DNA of 64,000 nucleotides from Ignelater luminosus (lineage: Eukaryota > Arthropoda > Insecta > Coleoptera > Elateridae): assembly GCA_011009095.1 (NCBI GenBank), contig VTPC01008495.1:1-64000 (forward strand), written 5' to 3'. Positions 23,876 through 35,879 of the stretch are shown piece after piece; position 1 is the first letter of the stretch; each line of letters begins with the position of its first letter. The notes under the pieces were generated by a model. It ran no database searches. It was not told where the DNA came from and saw only the letters and a list, made by a program, of their open reading frames with translations. The position numbers were made by a program, and so were the translations under genes.

Positions 23876-26239
23876 CGAAAAACACCGACCATTAAAGTAT
23901 TTTTAGTAAAAATTTATACTATGTGGCAACAAAACACGATAGATACATTAAAACATTGTGAAAACGATTTGCTACGAACAAGATTAGAAATCAAATTAAA
24001 TAAAACTCACCAAAGTTATAGATCAGCTTTTGAGAGTTTCACTGCTGCAGAAAGAAAAATCCAAGCAACACGAATAAAAGCTTTTGACCTTTAAGTTAAA
24101 TCATAATAGCGTGATGCTATATCACAGTTATTTTAGCAACGGTCTGTTTTGCATAAGATAAAATTGTACTAGCTGTACTTTTTATTACTCTTACAATTAG
24201 TGCAAAAAACAATTTCTAGGAAACTAATTTGTAGCCTTGAAATCAAAACTTGCATGAAAATTATTATTTTTCGCAATCTCAGTGCATTGGTTACAAAAAG
24301 TAATTGATAGTTATTATAGAGGAAATTATATGTTTAAAGATACAAAACTGCTTAATTCATTTGGTTGTTTTCAATATACGCGTAATGAATAACTTATTAG
24401 CAATATTAGCACAGTACTAAGCTACAGAAAATTATAATGTAATCGTTTATTTTTGACAATAGTAATTAAGTAAGTAAATGAAGAGTAATAATATGTAGCT
24501 TGATTTAATTATCAGTATTTTAGCATGAGTATGCACGTGAAAATCTTGCTAAAATATTGTAATGCGCGAAAAGATTAGAAAATGATGTCATGTAAATATA
24601 ATGATGAAATTCCAACAAATTAAATTTTATATTTAGACTGGTTTCCTTAATTTTAAACAAATCTAAGTAAGCTGTTAAAACAACAGAATGTGATAGTTAA
24701 CTATAAATTGTCTTAACATAACCTCATCTCAAAGAAATAAAATATCTTCGTTCAGATATGTTTGTTTTATTAACATTAAAGATATCTTGCTTACATTGCT
24801 TAGGAATCGAAAAATTTAATTTTAAGGTTAAAACTTAGCCCTGACAAGAATTTGTTGGAAGAAAATTAGAAGAAATGAGCCAGCAACAAATACCAATCTT
24901 AAGTTTTTTGTTTCTCCAAATGTGGTTGTACAGATAACAATTCAATTTGTTTTTACATTGATTTGTTTTTTAAATTTTTTTATCATTCTTAATAATTTGT
25001 TTACCAAACCAATGATTTAGCAAATAACAACAAAATAAATGAACTTTACTCCACCAAAATATGCATTTTTGTTTTTTACTGGAAATCCAATCATCTTCAC
25101 CTTTGTAAGTAGATAACGTGTATTGACACTTCAGTAAGGCATGTTGTAAATTCTTTTCTGTGAAAATCTGATTAAATAATAATTTTTTAAGTATCTCTCT
25201 ATTATATTCAACGCACTCTTATCTCCTAAGTATGTAACTTCTCTAGTAGTTGGTAATAAAAATTAGTTGTCACTTCATTGTAGCTACCTGTTTCCGTTAT
25301 CAAATGTTTTATAAGGATAAAGAACAATATTGTTGCTTGTTGTGTAACAATTAATAAATCACTTGCATTTTTTATCATAGCATTTAGGAATTTAGTTTAA
25401 TTTTCTCACATTCTTTTAAATTATTATGAGTGTTTTCATTTGTTTTAAAAAGAGTGCACTTCGAGAAGGCGCATGAAACAATTCGTCCATGGGATTTTAC
25501 AACTTCAGCCTTGATTAAACTAGTAACATACCTATATGGAAGAGAAAGAGCTCTTACGTCAACAGAATTATTACATTTTACCAAGAAATGGATACTGTAT
25601 GGTCATTTGGTATTAAAATTCTCCACGCACATTACTTGATTTCTCTTTATCAAGTATAACGTTATCTTCAATTAAAATTTAGTAATCTTCAATCAGTTAA
25701 AGATAAAATCTTGGAATTTTTTCACTTTTTAATTGCTTTTGATTAACAATGGAAAGTTACAAAATCTAGATTTTTTTGTTTTTATATAAACGAGAATTAA
25801 TTGAACTTTAATATAAACTAAATCAATGAACCTTAATAAATTAGTAGGAATGTTTTTCTACTGTAATAAAACTGAAAGTTTTGAAGTATCGAAACCTTCT
25901 TTGTGTAATTGCAGTAGGTACTAGAAACAAGTAGACCCGAACAATAGAATTTATTCAAAGTAATGAAGTAGATATATATAAAATAAGGAAATAGGTCACG
26001 GAAATGTTATTGAGAAAATTTAAAGAGAAGGAGCAAGATATCATACATACGAGGTTACTTCGAGTAGCATCATCTTCTAGAATTGCATATAGAGATTTCA
26101 TTTATCTTTCTAACTATCAATAGATTTTGCAATTAACTTTGTAATCAATGAAAATGAAAATGTGCATATATTTTTAATATTCCATAGATTTTAAGAGTTT
26201 TAAGAGTTATCATAAAACATTTGTCTTGTGCTTGTCTGA
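23876..26239. other. gene-free AT-rich spacer
   Basis: No supportable gene, RNA or organised repeat was found. The overlapping frames at 25384-25639 occur on both strands and have no recognisable motif. Confidence 0.5.
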
Positions 26240-26990
26240 ATGTGAAGAAAATATGGAATTCAAATGACTAGAACAATGTTGATGATCAGGACAGCTTTTC
26301 GGAACCACGCCACCACGTGCCAATTGACCGGGGTGATTGCAGAACCAACTGGAGACCGCAGGCAACAACTGTAGACGGACTTCTCTTTGTCTAAAGTACG
26401 GTGGAAGTTGCAGCCGGTAATCAAATAAGAGAGCAATTCCAGTCAGGATGACGGATCGCTCAAATGACAGGTACAGGAATGATGGAAGTACCTTTCCAAC
26501 AGATCTTCACTCTTTCCCACAACTACTAAATTAGTGCTGCAACACTACAATGTATTAACTGAATCCGGACAGATAGAAGCAACCACCTGTAGGTGAACTG
26601 CCCTGATGTCACGCAACAATCAAGCTGAATAGAAGTGTGACTCCTAGAAGGATTGAAGGAATCAACTTTGAAAACAAACTAAAAAGTAGTCCTAATGTCA
26701 GCAAAGAACCGCTTTACCTGAAATATTACCAAAACCTTTTGTTTCTTTCAGACTTGCTTAACTATCCAGTCTCAACTTGTTTTGGCAAGAACGCAACCAA
26801 ACACTTTTCATCCTGAACCCTTTTGAAGAACTCTCGTAGAGTACATAGCAACAATATGATCCTTTTAATAGATACTTCCACAGATCTATAGCCATGAAGA
26901 GGACAGGTTTGGCTTAGACACTCATCTATAGATTGTATTAGTTTAATTTAAGTTAGATTAGGTTAAATTAGGTTAGTTTAGTTCTTAGTC
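26240..26990. mobile_element. GC-richer repeat-like block with a TTAGGT-rich edge
   Basis: Composition shifts upward for about 700 bp without an open frame on either strand. The block ends in an irregular run of TTAGATTAGGTTAAATTAGG-type sequence at about 26945-26985. That run is too degenerate to be a telomeric TTAGG array. A decayed element is the likeliest reading, but I cannot name it. Confidence 0.3.
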
Positions 26991-28135
26991 AACTGATGGT
27001 TGGCAGTTACAGTATGAGATCAAAAAAGTAATTTACAATTAATGCGATTGCAGATTCCAGTTAACACTTTTTTTTTCTCTTACACCATTAAAAAGGCAGT
27101 GACTTAATTAACATGAGCGTTATTGGTTTTAAATATCTGGTTTCATTTCCATTTTTCATTATGTGGTTAACATAATTCATACTTATGTAAAACAACTTGG
27201 CTTGGTCCATACGTTATATATACCGCAAGTTAATTGCAAATTTAAGTGCGGTATAATGTATACCTTGTTTATAACTACGTAATAACAATTCTAAAAAATG
27301 TAATGATAATAATAATTTATTGTTATTGGCCTAAAGAAACGATAGTTGTAAAATGTCAAGTTCAATACTAGTTTGTTTGTAAAGCACTTGGTAATTGTAT
27401 GTTATAACAATTGAAGTCATAAAATCAACATAAAATTAAGGAAAAACTTCGTCTTGAGTTTTCTACGCCGAGTAATAATAATTAAGCAATTGTTTTTATT
27501 TATTAATTCGTATTACACATTCCTCGTGTTTAAAAGAATATGGATATGTATACAGTCAACCTTCATCTGTCACAGTGAACGAGGAAAAGAAATAAATTTA
27601 TTTTAATCACCTACGGGGTATAGTAAAAAAGTAGTTAGATAGTTTCAATTGAACTAATTTGAGATTCTTATTTAATTTCAAAATTTTGTACAATATTAAA
27701 GGAGATAAAAGAGTGAAAAGATATCGCGCAACTTTCAAATGCTATTTAGTAATACCTTCTTATGTTTTATCAAAAAAGGGGTAACATGAAAAAATTATAA
27801 ATAAATGATAACAAAGTATCAACTAAAGAGCCTGATGCCTTATGAAGAAGCAAAGATAGGAAGACCTCTGATTGCCCACTCTACTGTTTGCGTGTTCAAT
27901 ACGTTCCTTGAGATTGTGTTCCTACTTTTTTATTTTTGGTTAAAATTGTTAAACTTGTAGCTTTAACCTATAGCTTTTTTATTGTGACATTCAACTTTGC
28001 TAAAAGTCGTCATCTTTTTGATTTTTGGTTAATCGTTCTACAATAAGTTCATATCCACCAAAAGTCTAACTTTTTCGATAATCCAAAAGACCGAATAGCT
28101 AAATTATGCCAATTTGACCTATTGCATCATCTAGT
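26991..28135. other. gene-free AT-rich spacer
   Basis: Nothing supportable was found on either strand. Confidence 0.5.
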
Positions 28136-28139
28136 TAGT

Positions 28140-29060
28140 ATGGTACTTTCAGAGAAGGCTTGTGTCTTTAACAAAGTCCAGGATTTTCCTTTCCTGCGCC
28201 CTTTTTAACTCTTCTCGGTTTAGTGTGCCTGGCCCAAAGATAGTATGTCTATTGTTGGTATATGCTTAACAGTGACACAGTAAGTGATTTAAAATTTCTT
28301 CATTTTCACCAAAGCCTCTGTACTCTAATTCTTGTACACTCTTCATAAAGACGAGGTACTTGTTCAACTAAACAAGCTTTATACCCTGCTTACTTATTCT
28401 GAGTAGATCATTGGTCTTTTTCTTTGAAGAACTCTTTACAAAAATTTTGAATTGTCTTTGCGTTAGGGTCTTCTCCTAACGGTCTTGATACCATTGCCTA
28501 AACAGTGTTTTTTCTCCTTTGCTACCCCATGTGCAATTCTACAAGCTGTTTGAAGTTTTTTCCTCCCGTTCTTTGCCACGGTCAGCTTTCTGGCTCCCTA
28601 CCTCATCAACGTATCCAAGGACCCATATTAATTTTACTGCATTATCCAGAATCCAGAATTACTTTGCAGAATCTATCCTTTGATGTAATAGGAACGGCAA
28701 AGATTATTTTATTGATGTTGCAGATCTATGTTGCTTAATTATTTTATTGGTGTACGTTCTATTTATCCCTTCTGGCATCATACTAATGTAGGATCTTTAA
28801 GCAGAAGCAGAAACAATTTTGTCAAAAACAGCGTTTTGATTTGGAGCTTCTCATATATCCAGTAAATCATCCTAGGAGAGAGTCTTCAGTGTTTACCAAA
28901 CGTGCCCAAAAGGCTATTGTAACTTTGTTTATTTTTACCAGGGGAGGTTTGAAGATTTGCTATCTAGAATCACTCCTGGATACCTGACTACTCCCTTAAC
29001 CCTAAGAGGAGTGCCGGAGAAATCTCTGTCGGGTTAATCCACAGACCTTTTTTTCTCGCA
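28140..29060 (-). pseudogene. broken Jockey-like LINE, 3' half of the polymerase ORF
   Basis: On the minus strand, near 28990-28950, the peptide RYPGVILDSK matches the conserved YLGVILDSK motif of the reverse-transcriptase thumb in Jockey-type elements. It is followed by a decayed AFWAR and TGYMR region (about 28915-28840). The far end carries a degraded C-terminal zinc-knuckle-like block, GENEEILNHLLCHC (about 28310-28270), then the closing LKRAQERKILDFVKDTSLL motif (about 28210-28150). Cysteines expected at the start of the knuckle are replaced, and many stops and frameshifts separate the blocks. It belongs to a different clade from the relic at 22.0-23.9 kb. Plus-strand frames here, such as 28505-28738, are shadows. 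Confidence 0.75.
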
Positions 29061-32000
29061 CCATCTTTATTTACATTTACATTTAAAATTCTGTTTAAAA
29101 GTAACTGTTAATGGTTTAAAATTTTAAATGATCGAAACATCAAAAAAGGGGCTTGTTCAGAAAGATCCTATAGGCTCAAATAGTACAAATGGCTTGAAAT
29201 ACCCAAGTTGCTTTAAAATTAAAGGTTGAAAGACATTATTCCAAAGGTTCCATTGTATATCCTTCATGGACAGCTTCTTTAAGTAATCAGAAGGTGGCAA
29301 AACGAAGACCAAAACCGTTACAAGTTAAAACAGTTTGTTACGAATAAAATATTGTGCCTGCACACTAGCTCAAATGTGATAAACAATTTTATCCGGGTTC
29401 GATGGTAGATCAATGAATCTAGTTACTAGCCTTGCAATCTTTAAAAGGTAAAAATAATAATCTTCATACCGCGTTTTATAGGTTTCTAAAAGGGTTATTC
29501 ACCAATAACACACAAGATACACGTTTTAATGGAGATCAGCAACAAAGAATCAATTTGTGAGATTCTTTCACATTTATAGATTACAATTATATTAACAAGG
29601 TGATTTTATTTAATTAAAGTGTGCATTTGTTTATTTTGTTATTGTATCAAAATAGGGAAAACCTTATCGTGACGACTAAAAACATTTTATTAAATAATAT
29701 TTAGTTACAAATATTATTTCAGCTTCATTACATATGATGAGTAGAAAACCAATAAAAATTACTTTTTGTTTAAATCAGATGATTAAGAAAAAACAAATTG
29801 TTACATTTATCTAACTAAAGAACTTTCCCATTTGCGATATTAGCCCAATTACGTTTACATTCCGTTTTATAGGTGAACTAAAAATAAATCTTCAAAACAA
29901 TGGCCCCTTATTTAGAGTTAAAAAACAAACAGTTTAAAAGGAAATCTTAATTAAATTTTCTTTCATCAACAATAAAATAATTCTTTATCCTACGTAAATT
30001 CTGACGTTGTTATTAAATTCTAGTAAGTGATGTGTTTTGAATGAATTTAAGCTTGACCAGTACGCAAATAAAAATCCTCTTACAACTTGACTCGGAATAA
30101 TAATAACACGTGCATGTTTTAGAAAAAACAAAATAATTAAGAAAATATTGCTATTTTTGATAAAATATAATATATTTAATCGCACAGCACATTTGTGAAT
30201 AACGCGCAACAATGCATTTTACACTTAGATGGATGGCCGCTATGATAATTAGTGTGAATTTATTTTATATTGTTAGTACAGGACAAAGTGTCATCTAATT
30301 TTTGCTTTCTGTTTACATCAAACAAAACACTCAACACGTCTTCATTATTGAATCCACTAGATATTAGGCTTAAATGATGAGTAATGATATTAAAGATTCG
30401 TTATTGGTCTTCTTTCTCAATATGTTACTCAAGTAGTTCCAGAAACTTATTGTCACATTTAAATTTCACATAAAGTGGTGTAGGTTTCTCATTTTTATTT
30501 TAACTTGGTACTGCTTTGTGGTATTGGCTAATAGATAACAAAGAATTTCTAAATCGGAACAATAATGAAGTATGTACTATCTGACGTCAATACATTTAAG
30601 TGTCTTGGAACTAATAACCGTGACTTAAGTAGAACAAATTGAAGGTATGCATCAGCTTCATAGTAATCAATAGAGAATTAAAGCTTCTTATTAAGAACAT
30701 TTAATAAAAGTTACGTCTTTTAGTAAACTGCTGATTTCTTTACCAAGTTTAGATCTCGAATGTTACGTCACTACAATAAATCAAGCTTAATAGTTTGTTA
30801 GAATTTTTGCAATTTCTATAATGACGTTCAACCACAGGTTTGATCTTCAATACTAATTTGCAGGGAAAAAACAAGTTACATGCTCGAGACTTCCGGGAGT
30901 TTACATTGCTATGAGTGACTTTGGACTTACCTTTAATCACTCATCTTGTATTATTTTAACTTTTTACTTGTATCAGTAAATTCTGCAGATTTGTAACAAA
31001 ATAAGAATAAAAAGTAAAAATTAGCAATTAGTTTAAAACTTGTAAGATGACAAACAAGAATTCTAAATAAATTATTCTTGGCAGATTCTAACTTAATTTC
31101 AATCAACTTTTACTCAAGACTCTCATTAGTCTGTAAGATTCAAAATATGAGAGTATTTTTTACAAACGAAACAAGATTTGTACAAATAAATAAACAAATA
31201 AAGACGTGCGTTGGGCAACGCAATGGTCAAAAGACTGAACTACGCTCTCGACAGAAACAGAAAAGAAGACACACACCAAGCGGATCTGTTCAAAGACGAA
31301 TACTGAAAAAGAGTTAGGTAGGCCTAGGGCATTTACAGATTTTTAAAGTAAAGAAAAAAGAAAAGAAAAGTGAAGTAGATGAAGTGCAGCAAGTAAAGAA
31401 ACATGAAAGGATAAACTTATAATTGATATCAATGACACGAGATATTCAAGGCGTAGTCAAACTGATTTATTAATCAAATGAAACCTTTTGTTAATAAAAG
31501 CACTACAAGTATATTTTGACTCTGCAAGAAACTTTAGAGTCCTGAAATAAATCTGATGTTGTCTAAGAGAAAATGATTTAGTTTTTCAATAAAAACTAAA
31601 TGTCCTAGATGGTCTAATAAAATAAAATTGATGATCATTTGCTCTTAAATTTTACTTTGCTCAATAAAATTCAATTTAAAGAATTCATTAATTAAATAGT
31701 AATAAACTTTGTTTTCTGCCTCTGGTCTAAACTAGAATCACGGTACATATTTCCGGAACGTTATTAGTTTCTGTAGCTGTGAGACAACTACTTCCATTCT
31801 AAAACTTTCCTTACGCTCTGAGAGATTTAGCATTTGGGATTGGGAAATTATAAAAAGAATAAAAAGGAGGCATTTTTGTTATTAGAAATTTTAAATACTT
31901 TATAGATGTAACAAAATGATTATAGAATAACTTGTGTTTATTATCATTATCCATTATCATCGTAGCAACAATGACAGAAAACAATAATTATCATTTCATC

Positions 32001-34733
32001 TAGCTGCTGTAGATGATTCATTTTGAACGGTAAATAGAAATCAGATAAATGTAGGTAGATATAGTATGTGTTTAGCAGGTGAAATGCATAAGTTCCTCCC
32101 TCTACTTTAAAAAGATGTGGTCCTTGAATTTGCCCGAGATTCATCACGTTTTCTATGCGTGGACAACATACTGCGATCTTACACAATAATTTTGTATGAA
32201 TTTATTTAAAAAAAAACGCAATTATTTATGTATGTAATCATAATGTATAAGAATAACAAACAATACCACCTCCCACAACATTATTAGTCAAATAGAAAAG
32301 GAATGCTGCACAATGAAACAGTAAAGATGACTAATGCTGTCCTTTGTTGCTTCCTCTTTTCATTAGTTTTTTGGAATGTAGTAAGGTAAGGTCTCTGAAC
32401 TGAGTAATAATTTATTGTTTACTAAACACTTCCGGATTTTTCATTGAATATGTAAATTTATAATGACGTAAAATCTCAGAAATTCTTTTATTCATTTTTG
32501 GCAATAGAAATTAGGATATTCTATCTCCATAAATTCAACATGTAAAATAGATTTTGTTGAACTAGAATTCTTTGCAATTCTAGAAACAAATTAATATAAA
32601 TAAACATAATTGCAACATTGCTAATTCATTGTAATCAATTAAAAAATTCATTCTCTGAAAAACGATACTTAATTGATATGCCTACCTACCATGTCTCACT
32701 GAAAATGGTACATTACCTTTTCCCTGTGTAAAGTTGTTCGATAGATCTTAGAATTCTTTGGATATTCTGTGAGATTTTCAGAGATATACCTATATCCAGT
32801 ACAATACTCATTAACTTGAATATTATCTGTTTTTCCTTTTAGTAAAAATAAAATTAAAAAGCTTATTATATTGTTTTCTAAACAGCAAAGGATTGAACCG
32901 AAATGTAACTTTTGATAACATTAATCATCAGTATTAGAAACTCTGAAACGATAACTATTTATAAGCTAATTTACAAACTGGTAGGATGGATTGGGATTCC
33001 CAAATAGAAGCAAAACAGGTAGGTATGCTAGGAAATAGGTAGGGCAAACATTTCTTCTATAACTGACCTCTTTTACTAAAAAAAGTTTTGAATTCTTAAC
33101 TTTTGAATTCAATAAATTCATAAATACTCAGCTTTTTTTGGTGTTGTTGATAAATTAAGTAGGTAATCTTGTGTAATGAAATGACCCAGTATAATTATGA
33201 TGTATGTAGGTACACAAGTGTTATATAGATTTGACTACTTGAAACTTTTATGCACTATTTGCTTTTTGATACCAATTAAATATTTAGACAATAATAGCTT
33301 ATTGTTAATAATACTTGACCCATTTTCCAAAAATCTAGGATTTTATAAAAACTGTCTTTATGTTACCTATGATTGGTATTACCTAAAGACTTCTCAATAA
33401 GTGAGACAAGCGAGTACATTCTACTGTAACCGTAGACAATCTTCTTTTTTATTTTTAACAAACGGGTTATCAACCCAAACAGGTTTTTTGCAACTTTGTG
33501 TTTGGATAATATAATGGGCATACAGAAATTTATATATAGTGGGTACTTTGCAACAAAAATCTTGCATCTACAATAAGAAAACACTTTTTACATAACTACC
33601 TTTTTTAAACGACATTCCAAGTAATTTAATTTGGTTAATTCCTGAATTTTTCTGCAAAGTTTTTCCAATCTAAAAACTTGATAGTTTTCTGTCTAAAATT
33701 CTGTCTGTTTATAAATCTAAAAGGTTTGCTTGGAGTGTACACAAGGTATTTATTTGTGTCTCTCTTCTTTTGAAATCGTTTCATATTTACTTTTAAACAA
33801 CTATACAAAAAGAAGTATTGTGCTAAAGTCAAATAAGGATCTTTGACTTTTGGAAAGGCCCACACTCTCAAAAGCAACAATAACCTGATGTGAAATTACA
33901 TGGTACATACATACACAAATATGGATTCACCAACACAACTTGTTTACATTAAAATAGTTATCAAAAATCTTGTAATGTTATACTAGAATCCTAAACATGT
34001 TTTGCAACTAATCATCTTATAGTTGGAATTTTACAGAACTCCAATAAATATTTAAGATGACATTTTAAAAGGTTTTTCCCCAGGTGAAATTAAGTAAAAG
34101 AAATGTCGCATTCACATTTCGCTAAATATGTATGCAAAAAAACTAAATTAATCTATTAAGATTTATGTCCGCAATCTCACAAGTTTCGAAAATCCGGTAA
34201 TATCCAGTTTCACCCGTGCTTATACAATCTCTTAAATTTCAGGGCACATTCGGTCACTGTCATTCAATCACAATTCATTTAAGAAGTTTATTATTAGAAT
34301 GGTTTTATGAACTGAAATATTTTATTTAAAGATAAAAATGTAAAAAATTTGTTTAGTATTCAACATTTATTTACTGAAGTTTATATTTAGACAATAGGTT
34401 TTTATTGATATGACGAAAGCGATGGGTTTTTAATAGTTAACAATCAAACTAAATCGAATGTCACATTCTACAGATTATTTTTAAGAAATTGGCAATCGCT
34501 TTAAATGATATTTATTAACAATAACGTGTACATCATGATTTACAAGAATAATAAACTTTTAAATTTACCGCTTAAACGTCCCTGAAGATAGTCAGATCTA
34601 ATACAACTAGAGGTCGCTATCGCTCAAGACCGCTTAAAAGTCAAAAAGTACTGTAATGACTGTAATTCTAACCTTAAAAAGTGTATGATATAATAAATTC
34701 GCAAATTTACCGTTTTGCATTTCAAATAGAATA
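29061..34733. other. long gene-free AT-rich spacer
   Basis: No gene, tRNA or organised repeat was recognised. Frames at 29985-30212, 30749-30940, 31078-31317, 31947-32186, 33197-33400, 33363-33584 and 33635-33880 are 60-80 codons, AT-biased, and often overlap each other on opposite strands. The promoter of the OCIA-domain gene should lie in the last few hundred bases, but no convincing TATA or initiator pair was chosen. Confidence 0.5.
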
Positions 34734-35761
34734 ATGAACTCTAAGGATTTTGAAAGAAATGAAAAGGATTCAAGACCCTTTCCAGGTCCTAATGCGCCCA
34801 GACAACATTCTCCGGTGTGTGAATTTTATAATCTTTAAACTTAATTTTGCAATGTTTTGTAATAATTTTAGTATAAATTTACCCCGGAAGAATTACGTGT
34901 ATTGAAAGAATGTAATAAAGAAAGTTTCTTTCACCGATGTTTACCTATCAGTGCTTTAATAGGTGGTGGGCTGTATTACGGAGTTAAAGCAGGTAAGTAT
35001 AATTTTATTGTTCACGCAATTTTATATTTTTAAAGAAGATCTGTCTTGTAGGCTTTTTAAAGAGTCATCCAAGATATGGTGCAACACCAAAGGTTATTCT
35101 TGGTGTTGTTGTGGGTTATTTTGTAGGAAAGTTTTCATATCAAGGTAAATGTGCTGAAAAACTCATGTCATTACCAAACAGTCCTATAGGAGAAATGTTA
35201 AGGCAAAGAAGGAAAGGTGGTTTTCAAGAGAGGTGAGTGTCGGCATATATTTGATTTGCAAATTAAATGAAATTTATAATAGTTTAGAGCCAGGATTTGG
35301 ACCAGGAATGTCGCTGGCGCCTTTCAGTGGAATGAATCCTTCAGATACATATACCGATGTACCTCCTAGAAATAGTCTTGATATAGATACAACTAGACCA
35401 GAAGTAAATGGTTTGGATGATTCACATAGGCCTTCAATTGACAGTAAGTTTTAAATAATAAATCAGATTTATCTGAAATAAGATTGTAGATCCCATTTAT
35501 GAAGAGGAAATGCCCCCCGTTCAAAAACATGTATCTACTTATGAAGAATTACGTAAGAAAAATAGGGAAGAATATCAACAAAAACGAACTGGAAGTTATA
35601 GGTAATTGTTTCACTTTCAATCGTATAATCAATAAACATATTGTTTTGCTTATAGAGTTCCTAGCGAACCATCAGTATCGACAATACCAATTCCACAACC
35701 AAAGCCAGAACCAGCTACACCAAAAGCACAAACAAATAAATATGGGGATACTTGGGGATAA
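34734..35761 (+). CDS. asrij: OCIA domain-containing protein (Asrij/OCIAD type)
   Basis: Six exons join to 253 residues: 34734-34814, 34872-34992, 35052-35232, 35283-35443, 35490-35601 and 35656-35761. All introns are 46-59 bp and GT-AG. The OCIA domain covers roughly residues 28-118: YKFTPEELRVLKECN (28-42), ESFFHRCLP, a hydrophobic segment at 53-65, SHPRYGATPK (72-81), a second hydrophobic segment at 82-92, GKFSYQ, and NSPIGEMLR. The C-terminal half is hydrophilic and proline-rich, with a charged helix (YEELRKKNREEYQQKR) and a KYGDTWG terminus. Family knowledge: Asrij/OCIAD proteins sit on endosomes and mitochondria, and in flies they maintain blood-cell progenitors through JAK/STAT and Notch trafficking. 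That role here is inference. The length is close to the insect relatives, and no breaks were seen. Confidence 0.93.
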
Positions 35762-35871
35762 AATATTTAAAATGCTGGCTGTTTTATTGCATGTAGATTA
35801 TGAACTCTAGAAAAATAATTTTACTTAATGAGAAAATGAACTGAAAATGAGTGAACTCATGCTTTGAACGC

Positions 35872-35877
35872 AATAAA
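35872..35877 (+). terminator. polyadenylation signal of the OCIA-domain gene
   Basis: An exact AATAAA lies 111 bases past the stop codon, followed by a T-rich stretch. Confidence 0.6.
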
Positions 35878-35879
35878 GA

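Noticed and set aside
26945-26985. Possible interstitial telomere of TTAGG repeats
   Set aside because: The repeats are too irregular and short to be called telomeric.
29395-29430. GGTTCGATGG word resembling a tRNA T-arm
   Set aside because: No acceptor, D-arm or anticodon stem can be drawn around it; no tRNA was supported anywhere in the window by eye.
35233-35810. Open frames at 35233-35454 and 35499-35810 as separate small genes
   Set aside because: They overlap exons 4-6 of the OCIA-domain gene and run through its short introns; the spliced model explains them.
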